Source of the DNA: Hyphomicrobiales bacterium
GTDB lineage: Bacteria; Pseudomonadota; Alphaproteobacteria; Rhizobiales; Rhizobiaceae
Assembly (NCBI GenBank): GCA_900473685.1
Contig: UCNE01000009.1
Span: 248,001-312,000 of the forward strand
DNA length: 64,000 nucleotides
Direction: 5' to 3'
Each line of letters starts with the position of its first letter. Position 1 is the first letter of the stretch. Under the pieces are notes generated by a model, which saw only the letters and a list, made by a program, of their open reading frames with translations, had not been told where the DNA came from and made no database searches. The position numbers and the translations under genes are program-made. Below are positions 18,275-29,754 of this stretch, one piece after another.

Positions 18275-18547
18275 TTAGTGTGGAATGTTCCTGCCGGCCG
18301 TGTCGCTGGCGAGCAATCGTTCCAACGCGGCAACGTCCTCGCTGGTGATAACCGGCACGGGGTCCGACGCCATCGCCTGCAATACCTCCGGCGAGATGGC
18401 GTCATTCTCGATCGCCCATTCGAGCGCTTGCCGCGTTTCCCGCTCCGCCCGGAGCTGCGCATAGAGCGCAAGGATTAGCCGGTCGCGATGATCGAATTTC
18501 GGCCGGGAGGAACGTTTGGACGATGTCTTTGGCGTGATCGTGCTCAT
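18275..18547 (-). CDS. Hypothetical protein upstream of ku
   Basis: Small protein of 90 residues starting MSTITPKTSSKRSSRPKFDH, with a basic N-terminus and a charged helical remainder (LYAQLRAERETRQALEWAIE). I recognise no family. It lies 24 bases upstream of ku on the same strand and could be the first gene of the NHEJ operon. It is real by position and codon pattern rather than by homology. Confidence 0.5.
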   Translation of the reverse strand: MSTITPKTSSKRSSRPKFDHRDRLILALYAQLRAERETRQALEWAIENDAISPEVLQAMASDPVPVITSEDVAALERLLASDTAGRNIPH

Positions 18548-18855
18548 GTCCGCTCAACGCAGCCGGGCCTTGAATGTTCCCGCAGGGCATCATGGCAAAG
18601 ATGACAGTGCGGTGCAGTAAAGTAACACTCCCTTAACCATAATGATGTCTTAATGGCTGTATTAGGGTTTTGTGCACTGCACGTCATCCTTTCACCAAGA
18701 TTGAACGCAAGAAGGCAGACAGGAAGCTTAAAGATCGGCATGAGGCCGGTTATCGGCAGCTGCCGGGTCAATCTTGCAACAATGACGTTTAAGCACCCTG
18801 GCTGTGAGCATGAGATTGCTCTTGCCGGGCGTTTGGATTCGGGGATTTGAGAACG
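18548..18855. other. Divergent intergenic region, hypothetical gene / tolQ
   Basis: About 300 bases between the divergent hypothetical-ku-ligD unit and the tol operon, with lower GC than the genes around it. Promoters for both directions must lie here, but no clear sigma-factor boxes stand out. A short palindrome GTGCACTGCAC sits near 18672. No coding sequence is evident. Confidence 0.5.
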
Positions 18856-19575
18856 ATGGAACAGGTTGGATTGGCTGCGGCGACGACAGACGTAACGCTG
18901 TGGTCGCTATTCATGGAGGCGGGCTTCGTGGTGAAGCTCGTCATGCTGGGACTGATCGGCGCCTCGATCTGGACCTGGGCGATCGTCGTCGACAAGACGC
19001 TGAAATTCGGCAAGGTGCGTCGCCAGCTGGATGCCTTCGAACAGGTGTTCTGGTCCGGCCAGTCGCTGGAAGAACTCTACCGGACACTGTCCGACCGGAC
19101 GACCTCCGGCATGGGGGCGATCTTCGTCTCCGCCATGCGCGAATGGAAGAAGTCCTTTGAGCGCGGCGCCCGTTCACCGATCGGCCTGCAGATGCGTATC
19201 GACCGGGCCATGGACGTGACGCTGGCGCGTGAGGCCGAAGCGCTTGAATCGCGGCTCGGTTCGCTCGCCACCATCGGTTCGGCCGGTCCGTTCGTCGGTC
19301 TGTTTGGTACCGTCGTCGGTATTATGACCTCGTTCCAGGCGATCGCCGGTTCGAAATCAACCAATCTCGCGGTCGTTGCGCCCGGTATCGCCGAGGCGCT
19401 TCTCGCCACCGCGATCGGCCTTCTCGCCGCTATCCCGGCAGTTATCGCTTACAACAAGTTCTCCGCCGATGCCGGCAAGCTGACCGGGCGCATGGAAGGT
19501 TTTGCCGACGAGTTTTCGGCCATTCTTTCGCGCCAGATCGATGAGAAGCTGCAGCCGCGCCAGGCCGCGCAGTAA
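18856..19575 (+). CDS. tolQ: Tol-Pal system proton-channel subunit TolQ
   Basis: TolQ, 239 residues, inner-membrane MotA/ExbB-family subunit that with TolR converts proton-motive force into envelope constriction. Three transmembrane segments are visible: FVVKLVMLGLIGASIWTWAI, TIGSAGPFVGLFGTVVGIM and GIAEALLATAIGLLAAIPAV. ATG 18856 is chosen with GGGGAT upstream; TTG 18847 is an alternative. It begins the tolQRAB-pal-cpoB cluster. Confidence 0.96.
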   Translation: MEQVGLAAATTDVTLWSLFMEAGFVVKLVMLGLIGASIWTWAIVVDKTLKFGKVRRQLDAFEQVFWSGQSLEELYRTLSDRTTSGMGAIFVSAMREWKKSFERGARSPIGLQMRIDRAMDVTLAREAEALESRLGSLATIGSAGPFVGLFGTVVGIMTSFQAIAGSKSTNLAVVAPGIAEALLATAIGLLAAIPAVIAYNKFSADAGKLTGRMEGFADEFSAILSRQIDEKLQPRQAAQ

Positions 19576-19607
19576 AGCCTGAGCGGCACGAAGACGGAGA
19601 TAGACCA

Positions 19608-20072
19608 ATGGGTATGTCAGCAGCAGGTGGTGGATCGAAGGGTGGCGGCCGTCGTCGCGGTGGCCGTGGTGGCCGCGGCGGCAAGGGCGTCATGAGCGAA
19701 ATCAACGTGACGCCGTTCGTCGACGTCATGCTGGTGCTTCTGATCATCTTCATGGTTGCGGCCCCGATGATGACGGTTGGCGTGCCGATCGACCTGCCGG
19801 AAACGCAGGCCAAGGCACTCAATGCCGAAACGCAGCCGATCACCATTTCGGTCAAGAGCGATGGCCAGGTCTTCCTGCAGGAAACGCCGATCCCGGTCGA
19901 GGAGGTTGCCGCAAAGCTCCAGGCGATCGCAACGACGGGCTATAGCGAGCGCATCTTCGTGCGCGGTGATGCGACATCGCCTTACGGCGTGATCGCCGAT
20001 GTCATGGCGCGCATCCAGGAAGCAGGCTTCAAGAATATCGGTCTCGTCACCCAGCCGCAGAAGGGCCAGTAG
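19608..20072 (+). CDS. tolR: Tol-Pal system protein TolR
   Basis: TolR/ExbD-family protein, 154 residues, with one transmembrane helix carrying the conserved Asp in INVTPFVDVMLVLLIIFMVA and a periplasmic domain (IDLPETQAKALNAETQPITI). The N-terminus is unusually rich in glycine and arginine (GGGSKGGGRRRGGRGGRGGK), a cytoplasmic extension also seen in some rhizobial TolR proteins. The stop is 10 bases before tolA. Confidence 0.95.
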   Translation: MGMSAAGGGSKGGGRRRGGRGGRGGKGVMSEINVTPFVDVMLVLLIIFMVAAPMMTVGVPIDLPETQAKALNAETQPITISVKSDGQVFLQETPIPVEEVAAKLQAIATTGYSERIFVRGDATSPYGVIADVMARIQEAGFKNIGLVTQPQKGQ

Positions 20073-20082
20073 AGCGCGTACG

Positions 20083-21150
20083 ATGAAGAGCAGTCTCATC
20101 ACATCCGCTGTGCTGCATGGCCTGGTTCTGACCTGGGCGCTGGTGTCGCTTGGCAGTCCCAAATCGTTCGAGGTCTCCAATATGGAGTCCATTCCGGTCG
20201 ATATGGTGTCTGTCGAAGAACTGACCCAATTGCAGATGGGGGACGCAAAGGCTCCGAAGTCGGAGAAGCCTTCGCCCGTTCCGACGAAAAAGCCGGTCGA
20301 GAACAACGATGGTGAAAACGTCGGCGACAACAGTGTTGATCTGAAAACACCGCCAAAGCCGGAATCCAAGCCGATCGAGAAGGAATCGACCGGCGCGATC
20401 AAGTCTGAAGACGTTCCGCTGCCGAAACCCGAGCCGGTGAAGGAAGACAAGCCCGAGGTGACGGAAGACAAGCCGGCATCCGAGCCTGCGACGGAAGTTG
20501 CCGCGCTCCCGGAACCGAAGCAGGAGGTCCAGCCAGACCCCAAGCCTGCGGAAACGCCGGCCGAGGAAAAGCCTGCGGAAAATCCGGATGCGGAAGCGCT
20601 GCCGGATAAGGTTCCGACGCCGATGGCAAAGCCGAAGGTTGAGCAACCGGCGCAGACGGCCAAGACGCCCGATCGCAAGAACGAAGAAAACAAGACAGAG
20701 AAAAAGAAGACGTCGACCGCCATGAAGTCGGACTTCGATGCCGACGAAGTCGCAGCACTTCTCAACAAGCAGGATTCGTCCGGCGGCGGGAAGAAGCGAT
20801 CCAGCGAGACGGCTTCGCTTGGTGCGAAGAAGACGACCGGCAACACGCTGTCCGCCAGCGAAATGGATGCGCTGCGGGGCCGGATCGAAAACAACTGGTC
20901 TGTTGTTGCCGGCATCTCCGGTGCCGAAGGGCTGACGATCACGGTGAAGATGCAGCTCGACAAGAATGGCGATATCGTCGGGCGGCCTGAAGTGGTCGCG
21001 TCCGGCGGCACGGATTCGGCACGGCGAACCTTCGAGGGAAGCGTGCGGCGGGCCATCATGAAATCGGCGCCGTTCGATAACCTGCCCGCAGACAAATACG
21101 ATTCCTGGAGCGAAGTGGTCGTCAATTTCGATCCAAGCTCCATGCTCTAG
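20083..21150 (+). CDS. tolA: Tol-Pal system protein TolA
   Basis: TolA-type protein, 355 residues. An N-terminal membrane anchor (LITSAVLHGLVLTWALVSLG) is followed by a long Pro/Glu/Lys-rich linker spanning roughly residues 50-210 that could cross the periplasm, and a C-terminal TonB/TolA-like domain (LRGRIENNWSVVAGISGAEG, VQ-type beta strands to EVVVNFDPSSML). The low-complexity linker makes homology-based calling weak, but position between tolR and tolB fixes the identity. Confidence 0.9.
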   Translation: MKSSLITSAVLHGLVLTWALVSLGSPKSFEVSNMESIPVDMVSVEELTQLQMGDAKAPKSEKPSPVPTKKPVENNDGENVGDNSVDLKTPPKPESKPIEKESTGAIKSEDVPLPKPEPVKEDKPEVTEDKPASEPATEVAALPEPKQEVQPDPKPAETPAEEKPAENPDAEALPDKVPTPMAKPKVEQPAQTAKTPDRKNEENKTEKKKTSTAMKSDFDADEVAALLNKQDSSGGGKKRSSETASLGAKKTTGNTLSASEMDALRGRIENNWSVVAGISGAEGLTITVKMQLDKNGDIVGRPEVVASGGTDSARRTFEGSVRRAIMKSAPFDNLPADKYDSWSEVVVNFDPSSML

Positions 21151-21187
21151 AACTTCATAGAATGAATGGCTGAAAGGCTCCGTTACA

Positions 21188-22492
21188 ATGTTGAAACGCA
21201 ATCCCTTCCGTTTTCTGATCGCGCTCGCGACGATGGTCACCCTGATGATCGCGCCCGCCCATGCGCGGGTGGAAATCAATATCAACAAGGGCAATGTCGA
21301 GCCTTTGCCAATCGCCGTCACCGACTTCCTGCAGGGTGAACTGGGCCAGAAGATTTCCGACGTGGTTGCAGCCGACCTGAAGCGTTCGGGCCTGTTTGCG
21401 CCGATCGCCAAGACGGCTTTCATCGAGAAGATCACCAATCCGGACGCCGCTCCGCGCTTCGAAGACTGGAAGGTCATCAATGCGCAGGCGCTGGTCACCG
21501 GCCGCGTCACCCAGGAAGGCGATGGCCGCCTGAAGGCCGAGTTCCGCCTGTGGGATAGCTTTGCCGGCCAGCAGATGGCAGGTCAGCAGTTCTTCACCCA
21601 GCCGGAAAACTGGCGCCGTGTCGCTCACATCATCGCCGACGCGATCTATGAGCAGATCACCGGTGAAAAGGGCTATTTCGATACCCGCATCGTCTATGTC
21701 GCCGAAAGCGGTCCGAAGACGGCGCGCAAACGGCAGCTGGCCATCATGGACCAGGATGGCGCCAATGCCCGCGGTATCACCAATTCCAACGATATCGTGC
21801 TGACGCCGCGTTTCTCGCCGAACAAGCAGGAAATCACCTACATGTCCTTTGAAGGCAACGAGCCGCGCGTCTATCTGCTGCAGCTCGAAACCGGACAACG
21901 CGAAGTGGTCGGCAATTTCCCCGGCATGACGTTTGCGCCGCGCTTCTCGCCGGATGGCCAGCGGGTGATCATGAGCCTGCAGCAGGACGGCAATGCCAAT
22001 ATCTACACGATGGACCTGCGTTCGCGCACCACGACACGCCTCACTTCGACCGCTGCGATCGATACATCCCCGTCCTATTCGCCGGATGGTGGCCAGATCG
22101 TCTTCGAAAGCGATCGCGGCGGCCGTCAGCAGCTCTACGTCATGAGTGCGAGTGGCGGTGAACAGAACCGCATCTCGTTCGGCGACGGTTCCTATTCCAC
22201 GCCGGTCTGGTCGCCGCGCGGAGACCTGATCGCCTTTACTAAGCAGTCGGGCGGCAAGTTTTCGATCGGCGTGATGAAGCCGGATGGTTCGGGCGAACGC
22301 ATCCTGACGACCGGCTTCCACAACGAAGGCCCGACCTGGGCACCGAACGGCCGTGTTTTGATGTTCTTCCGGCAGAACTCCGGTGCCGGTGGTCCGCAGC
22401 TCTATTCGATCGACCTGACCGGCTATAACGAGCAGCTGGTGCAGACCAAGGGCTTTGCGTCCGACCCGGCCTGGTCGCCGCTTCTCGAATAG
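21188..22492 (+). CDS. tolB: Tol-Pal system periplasmic protein TolB
   Basis: TolB, 434 residues, with a signal peptide ([18 protein letters not shown]), an N-terminal domain that takes TolA contacts ([20 protein letters not shown]) and a C-terminal six-bladed beta-propeller with repeats such as [39 protein letters not shown] and [20 protein letters not shown]. It binds Pal in the periplasm. Confidence 0.97.
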   Translation: MLKRNPFRFLIALATMVTLMIAPAHARVEININKGNVEPLPIAVTDFLQGELGQKISDVVAADLKRSGLFAPIAKTAFIEKITNPDAAPRFEDWKVINAQALVTGRVTQEGDGRLKAEFRLWDSFAGQQMAGQQFFTQPENWRRVAHIIADAIYEQITGEKGYFDTRIVYVAESGPKTARKRQLAIMDQDGANARGITNSNDIVLTPRFSPNKQEITYMSFEGNEPRVYLLQLETGQREVVGNFPGMTFAPRFSPDGQRVIMSLQQDGNANIYTMDLRSRTTTRLTSTAAIDTSPSYSPDGGQIVFESDRGGRQQLYVMSASGGEQNRISFGDGSYSTPVWSPRGDLIAFTKQSGGKFSIGVMKPDGSGERILTTGFHNEGPTWAPNGRVLMFFRQNSGAGGPQLYSIDLTGYNEQLVQTKGFASDPAWSPLLE

Positions 22493-22690
22493 CCTTCTTG
22501 ATTAGCATTGTGACGATGCGGCGGGAAAATATGGCGAATTTGCCGCTTTCTCGCCGCAAAGGACTGATCTAGCAAGCCTCCAAGCGAATTTTAACCGTCT
22601 GCTAACCATATCCGTTGAAATGGGATTAACCGCTTCCGGTTACAGTCTGGCAACCCTGAATTAAGACAGACCATCCAAGGAGACCGGCCC

Positions 22691-23215
22691 ATGAGCCGCA
22701 TTCACGCCCAGGCCGCAGGCCGCATGCAATCCATCGCCCGCAACCCGATCATGATCGCTCTCTTTGCCAGCCTGGCGCTTGCCGCCTGCGCCAAGAAGCC
22801 GATGAACAGCGCTGGTGATCTCGGCCTCGGCGCCAACGCGGCGACCCCGGGCTCGACCCAGGACTTCACCGTCAATGTCGGCGACCGCATCTTCTTCGAT
22901 ACGGACTCGACCTCGATCCGCGCAGATGCCCAGGCAACGCTCGATCGCCAGGCTCAGTGGCTGGCCAAGTATCCGAACTATGCCATCACGGTCGAAGGTC
23001 ATGCCGACGAACGCGGCACCCGCGAATATAACCTGGCACTGGGCGCACGCCGCGCCGCATCGACCAAGGAATATCTCTCCTCGCGCGGTATCCCGGCCTC
23101 GAAGATCAAGACGATCTCCTACGGCAAGGAAAAGCCGGTCGCCGTTTGCGACGACATTTCCTGCTGGTCGCAGAACCGCCGCGCCGTCACGGTGCTTGGT
23201 GGCGCCGGCATGTAA
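22691..23215 (+). CDS. pal: Peptidoglycan-associated lipoprotein Pal
   Basis: Pal, 174 residues, an outer-membrane lipoprotein with a C-terminal OmpA domain that binds peptidoglycan. The lipobox LALAAC gives the acylated Cys after a signal sequence; the OmpA signature is ITVEGHADERGTREYNLALG followed by RRAASTKEYLSSRGI. About 200 bases separate it from tolB, including the short palindrome TAACCG-CTT-CGGTTA, so it may also have its own promoter. Confidence 0.97.
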   Translation: MSRIHAQAAGRMQSIARNPIMIALFASLALAACAKKPMNSAGDLGLGANAATPGSTQDFTVNVGDRIFFDTDSTSIRADAQATLDRQAQWLAKYPNYAITVEGHADERGTREYNLALGARRAASTKEYLSSRGIPASKIKTISYGKEKPVAVCDDISCWSQNRRAVTVLGGAGM

Positions 23216-23240
23216 TTGCCGGACTTTCGATAGTCTCTCG

Positions 23241-23274
23241 AAAAGGCGGTCATTCGGGCCGCCTTTTCTTTTTT
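23241..23274 (+). terminator. Rho-independent terminator after pal
   Basis: Hairpin AAAAGGCGG (23241-23249) with CCGCCTTTT (23259-23267) followed by a run of T with one C. It ends the pal transcript before cpoB. Confidence 0.85.
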
Positions 23275-23394
23275 GTCACACTTTTACCGAACTCCGTTGC
23301 TTTTTGAGGCCAATTGGAAAACTGTGCGGCAATCATCCATCGACCGATTTGAACCGGTTCGGGTGAGAGTGGATACACAAACAGGACACATGAC

Positions 23395-24381
23395 ATGAAA
23401 CATTTTGTCGTGGCGGGATTGATCAGCCTGACTGCCTTTGCGGGCTTTGGACAGACAGTGACCGCCATGCCGCTTTCCGCGTTGATTAACCGCGCACTTC
23501 ACGGTGAAGCCCAATCGCCGGGCAAGGCGCCGCTGCTCAAGGTCCAGTCGAACGAGGTTGGACGCATCGGGCAGCTCGAGGAACAGATCCGCTCGCTCAA
23601 CGGGCGTATCGAGGAAATGAGTTTCCAGCTTCTGCAGATGCAGGAGCAGATCCGCAAATTCCAGGAGGACAACGAGTTCCGTTTCCAGGATCTGGAAGGC
23701 GGCAAGTCGGGCTCTACCAAGAAGAGCCAGCTGGAAACACCGCGCACCAATCAGACAGCCGGCACCGCGCCTGCAACGACTGATCAGGCAACCGCAACCG
23801 ATCCCAACGCAGGTTTGGGATCGGATACTGCTTCCGGGACCGGTGCGCCGTCATCGACGCTTGGCCAGATCGTCTTTGACGAAAACGGCAACCCCGTTGC
23901 TGCAAACCAGGATACGTCGAGCCTGGAATCAACGCTTCCCGGTGCTGACCAGGGTATCAACCAGACGCCGGACAGCCAGCAGCAGACAGCAGCGCTCGAC
24001 AACCCCGGTGATCTCTACCAGTCGGCCTACGGCCATGTGCTGACGGGTGATTACAGCAAGGCTGAAAACGAATTCCGCTCCTATCTCGAAGCATTCCCGA
24101 AGGGCGAAAAAGCCGCGGATGCCAGCTTCTGGATGGGTGAGGCGCAATATTCCCAGGGCAAGTTCAACGATTCCGCCAAGACGTTTCTGAATGCGCATCA
24201 GGCCTACAGCAAGTCGCCGAAGGCGCCGGAGATGCTCTTGAAGCTCGGCATGTCATTGGCTGCACTCGACAACAAGGATACCGCCTGCGCCACGCTGCGC
24301 GAGGTCAACAAGCGCTATCCGAAGGCTTCGCAGGCAGTGAAGACCAAAGTTGCCAGCGAACAGGGTCGCCTTGCCTGCTGA
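23395..24381 (+). CDS. cpoB: Cell division coordinator CpoB/YbgF
   Basis: CpoB (YbgF), 328 residues, the periplasmic partner of Tol-Pal that links outer membrane constriction with peptidoglycan synthesis. It has a signal peptide, an N-terminal coiled coil (IGQLEEQIRSLNGRIEEMSF), a Thr/Gln/Asp-rich linker of about 110 residues, and C-terminal TPR repeats (DLYQSAYGHVLTGDYSKAEN, DASFWMGEAQYSQGKFNDSA). Separated from pal by a terminator, so it has its own promoter upstream of 23395. Confidence 0.92.
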   Translation: MKHFVVAGLISLTAFAGFGQTVTAMPLSALINRALHGEAQSPGKAPLLKVQSNEVGRIGQLEEQIRSLNGRIEEMSFQLLQMQEQIRKFQEDNEFRFQDLEGGKSGSTKKSQLETPRTNQTAGTAPATTDQATATDPNAGLGSDTASGTGAPSSTLGQIVFDENGNPVAANQDTSSLESTLPGADQGINQTPDSQQQTAALDNPGDLYQSAYGHVLTGDYSKAENEFRSYLEAFPKGEKAADASFWMGEAQYSQGKFNDSAKTFLNAHQAYSKSPKAPEMLLKLGMSLAALDNKDTACATLREVNKRYPKASQAVKTKVASEQGRLAC

Positions 24382-25753
24382 GGCGGACCGCGCCGCGCCG
24401 CGTGCTGCCGTTGAGGCGGCGAAACAATTTCTTTCTTCGTTCAAGACACCCGGGATGATCCTCGCCGCCGTTTCCGGCGGCAGCGATTCAAAAGGTCTGC
24501 TTCTGGCGCTGCATGAAGCAATCACGCTTGGCGGCTTTTCGGCCTTTTCCCTGTCGGCCTGCACTGTCGATCATGCGTTGCGCCCTGAATCCGCCGAGGA
24601 AGCGCAGACGGTCGCGGCTTTTTGCGCTGAAAAAGGCATTCCGCATACCATTCGCCACTGGCAGGGTGACAAGCCTGCGACCGGCATTCAGGCGGCAGCG
24701 CGGACGGCGCGCTACAGGCTGCTTGCCGATGCGGCGCAGGATATGGCTGCCGTCTGTATCGTCACGGCCCATACCGCCGACGACCAGATCGAGACGATTG
24801 CCATGCGGCGGGGCCGGTCGGAACCAGATGCCCCCGGTCTGGCCGGTATGGCGGCAGGGGTTCTCGTCAGCCGCCGGGTCTGGGTCTGGCGCCCCTTTCT
24901 CCATCTGCGCCGTGCCGATATCCGTGCCTTTCTGACCGTGCGGGGCGAGGGGTGGTTTGATGATCCGAGCAACAGCAATCGGCGCTTCGAGCGCGTGCGG
25001 ATCCGCCAGGCACTGAACGGGGAGGGACCTTCGTCCGCGGATGTTCTTGCCGCAGGTAGAGCCCGTCTCGGTTCAAGCGAGTGTGCAGCCCGGCTGATTG
25101 GCCTGCATGTGCAGGGTTTCGAAGGTCTTGTGGCTCGGGTCGATCCGGTATTCTCGACCGGCATGGCCGATCCCGACTGCGCACGTGCGGTTCTGTCGAT
25201 CGCTTCCGTTATCGGTGGACGGCCTTATCTTCCAGGCCGCGAGACGGCCGGGCGGTTGACCGGGTTTCTGAGGGGCGCAAGCGGCGGACGGATGACTGCG
25301 GGGCGGGTGGTTTTCGATCTCCGCAATTCGGGTCTCTATCTCTATCGCGAGGCGAGGGGCCTGCTGGAAATCGAACTTCGCCCCGGTCAGCGCGCGCTCT
25401 GGGATGGCCGCTTTCTGGTCAGCAACGACGGTCCAGACCGTTTCGCCGTTCGCGCCGGGGCCGGAACGGCCGAATTCTGCGCGAGACTGATTGCCGCAGG
25501 CCTGCCCGAGCCGGTAGCCAAACGTGCCGTGAAATCGGCTATCGGCTTTTCTGCGACGGTGATGGCACTATCTAGCCCGGATGCTGTGGTCTCCTTGACG
25601 CCAACGCCTTGCGTGCAAACCCATATCGGGCTTTATGACACCTTTTTGCCGTGTTTCGACCTGATGATGGCAAACAGCATTGCCACGCTCTTTGGCCGTG
25701 ACAACTATCCTGCTCCTCCGGTTTACGGTGTATTGACGGAAAAGTCAGGTTAG
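24371..25753 (+). CDS. tilS: tRNA(Ile)-lysidine synthetase TilS
   Basis: TilS, about 460 residues, which changes C34 of the CAU-anticodon tRNA-Ile to lysidine. The PP-loop is AAVSGGSDSKGLLLALHE, followed by VDHALRPESAEEAQTVAAFC, VTAHTADDQIETIAMRRGR and WRPFLHLRRADIRAFL. Only TTG starts are available: 24371, with AGGG five bases ahead and overlapping the cpoB stop, or 24350. TilS and CpoB are frequent neighbours in alphaproteobacteria, followed by ftsH as here. Confidence 0.93.
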   Translation: MPAEADRAAPRAAVEAAKQFLSSFKTPGMILAAVSGGSDSKGLLLALHEAITLGGFSAFSLSACTVDHALRPESAEEAQTVAAFCAEKGIPHTIRHWQGDKPATGIQAAARTARYRLLADAAQDMAAVCIVTAHTADDQIETIAMRRGRSEPDAPGLAGMAAGVLVSRRVWVWRPFLHLRRADIRAFLTVRGEGWFDDPSNSNRRFERVRIRQALNGEGPSSADVLAAGRARLGSSECAARLIGLHVQGFEGLVARVDPVFSTGMADPDCARAVLSIASVIGGRPYLPGRETAGRLTGFLRGASGGRMTAGRVVFDLRNSGLYLYREARGLLEIELRPGQRALWDGRFLVSNDGPDRFAVRAGAGTAEFCARLIAAGLPEPVAKRAVKSAIGFSATVMALSSPDAVVSLTPTPCVQTHIGLYDTFLPCFDLMMANSIATLFGRDNYPAPPVYGVLTEKSG

Positions 25754-25854
25754 TCTTGAGTTTGCCTTGGCAAGCTGGTCACGCAACCCTATGTTAGGCG
25801 CAAGAATGCAGCCACAAATCATTGCGGGTTGCGACAGAGGTTCCGGGGAGTTCG

Positions 25855-27795
<1,941 letters not shown>

Positions 27796-27825
27796 TCTTG
27801 CGTGCAATAGAAATGCACAATAAAA

Positions 27826-27854
27826 CCGCCGCGCATGGATGCGCGGCGGTTTTT
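27826..27854 (+). terminator. Rho-independent terminator after ftsH
   Basis: Nine-base-pair GC-rich stem CCGCCGCGC (27826-27834) with GCGCGGCGG (27841-27849), loop ATGGAT, then TTTTT. Strong intrinsic terminator. Confidence 0.92.
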
Positions 27855-28169
27855 GCTTGGCCCGAACGGTTCCTGCTTGGTAACGCGCTGTAATGAATTC
27901 TGATGATACAGTGGGATGCTGTTGCAGACGATTTATGGCAAGACGTAGCGCAGGTCGCCCAAAGGGATGCGTCGGATTCTGGCGCAACCGGGGGCATAAC
28001 AGAAACATTGAGTGTGCTGCGCCAGATCGGCCGATAGCGGCGCCTCATCGTGCGATGGTTTGATGGGATGACCGGGCGGCTTTGATGTGAATAGCAGGGC
28101 CGTAAACAATCTGGCGGTGCGCCAGCCAGCGGCGGCGCGTCCCGCATCCTGATAAAAGTTGGAGTTTTT
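27855..28169. other. Intergenic stretch ftsH-glmM
   Basis: About 315 bases after the ftsH terminator with no convincing reading frame. A glmM promoter must lie here, and GGAG at 28160-28163 precedes the glmM ATG. No known RNA motif was recognised. Confidence 0.45.
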
Positions 28170-29522
28170 ATGAAGCGCAAATATTTCGGCACGGACGGTA
28201 TCCGCGGTCAGTCCAACGTATTTCCAATGACGCCGGATCTGGCGATGCGGGTCGGTATCGCGGTTGGCACGATCTTTCGCAACGGCGGACACCGCCACCG
28301 GGTAGTGATCGGCAAGGACACGCGCCTGTCCGGTTATATGCTGGAGAATGCGCTGGTGGCCGGTTTCACCGCCGCAGGGCTCGATGTGTTTCTGTTGGGA
28401 CCTATTCCGACGCCTGGCGTCGCGATGCTGACGCGCTCGCTTCGCGCCGATGTCGGCGTAATGATTTCGGCCTCGCACAATCCGTTCGAAGACAACGGTA
28501 TCAAACTGTTCGGCCCGGACGGCTACAAGCTTTCCGACGAGATCGAAGCGCAGATCGAGGACCTTCTCGAAAAGGACATGACGGCGCAGCTCGCCAAGTC
28601 GCAGGAGATCGGCCGGGCCAAGCGTGTCGAAGGCGACATCTACCGCTATATCGAACATGCCAAGCGTACGCTGCCGCGTGATGTGACGCTGCAGGGGCTG
28701 AGGATCGCCATCGACTGCGCCAACGGCGCTGCCTACAAGGTTGCTCCACTGGCGCTTTGGGAGCTCGGCGCCGACGTGGTGACCATTGGCAACGAGCCGA
28801 ATGGCGTCAATATCAACCTCGACTGCGGATCGACCCATCCGGCCGCGCTATCACGGAAGGTGCACGAAGTGCGCGCCGACATCGGCATTGCGCTCGATGG
28901 CGATGCCGACCGCGTCCTGATCGTCGATGAGAACGGCACGGTCATCGATGGCGATCAGTTGATGGCGGTGATTGCCAATAGCTGGGCAGACGACGGCGTA
29001 CTCAAGGGCAATGGTATCGTTGCGACTGTCATGTCCAATCTCGGCCTCGAGCGTTATCTCAACGGCCGTGGCCTTGATCTCCACCGCACCAAGGTCGGCG
29101 ACCGCTACGTGGTCGAGCACATGCGCCAGCACGGCTTCAACGTCGGCGGCGAGCAGTCCGGCCATCTGGTCCTCTCGGACTTTGGCACCACCGGTGACGG
29201 GCTTGTCGCGGCGCTGCAGATACTTGCCTGTGTCAAACGCCAGGGCAAGACCGTCAGCGAAGTCTGCCATCGCTTCGACCCTGTGCCGCAGGTCCTGAAG
29301 AATGTCCGGGTCTCGGCCGGCATGCCGCTTGAAAACGCTGCTGTGCGCCAGGCCATTGCCGATGCAGAAGCCGAGCTTGCCAAGAATGGCCGTTTGCTGA
29401 TCCGCCCGTCCGGCACCGAGCCGTTGATCCGCGTCATGGCGGAAGGCGATGACCGGGGTCAGGTGGAGCGCATCGTTGACGAACTGATCGGCGTGATCGG
29501 TGGCGTGCGCAACGTCGCTTGA
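28170..29522 (+). CDS. glmM: Phosphoglucosamine mutase GlmM
   Basis: GlmM, 450 residues, which interconverts glucosamine-6-phosphate and glucosamine-1-phosphate for UDP-GlcNAc and so for peptidoglycan and LPS. Active-site phosphoserine lies in [15 protein letters not shown], the metal loop is [13 protein letters not shown], and the phosphate-binding loop is [17 protein letters not shown]. The start [16 protein letters not shown] is typical. Confidence 0.98.
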   Translation: MKRKYFGTDGIRGQSNVFPMTPDLAMRVGIAVGTIFRNGGHRHRVVIGKDTRLSGYMLENALVAGFTAAGLDVFLLGPIPTPGVAMLTRSLRADVGVMISASHNPFEDNGIKLFGPDGYKLSDEIEAQIEDLLEKDMTAQLAKSQEIGRAKRVEGDIYRYIEHAKRTLPRDVTLQGLRIAIDCANGAAYKVAPLALWELGADVVTIGNEPNGVNINLDCGSTHPAALSRKVHEVRADIGIALDGDADRVLIVDENGTVIDGDQLMAVIANSWADDGVLKGNGIVATVMSNLGLERYLNGRGLDLHRTKVGDRYVVEHMRQHGFNVGGEQSGHLVLSDFGTTGDGLVAALQILACVKRQGKTVSEVCHRFDPVPQVLKNVRVSAGMPLENAAVRQAIADAEAELAKNGRLLIRPSGTEPLIRVMAEGDDRGQVERIVDELIGVIGGVRNVA

Positions 29523-29550
29523 TCTGCCTTCCATGGCGAGACTTGAAGAG

Positions 29551-29576
29551 GCCGGGATTTTCCCGGTCTTTTTTTG
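29551..29576 (+). terminator. Rho-independent terminator after glmM
   Basis: Hairpin CCGGGA-TTT-TCCCGG (29552-29566) followed by CTTTTTTTTTG. Confidence 0.85.
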
Positions 29577-29754
29577 TGCGTTGTTTAATGAATGGCGCAC
29601 GTTGCTTGGTTCTTCAGTCAATTCTTTAATAGTTACGGTAAATTTTTGTAGTTAATCAGACCTTAACCTTTCCTATCCATGATCCACATCAACACAATTT
29701 GTTGGAGGCCGGTTTGCCGGCTGACCAAGCAACAAGAAGTTTTGGAGTGTGGCC

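Noticed and set aside
20047..21510. Long minus-strand open frame opposite tolA
   Set aside because: It is the antisense of the Pro/Glu-rich TolA linker and tolB start; composition explains the open frame.
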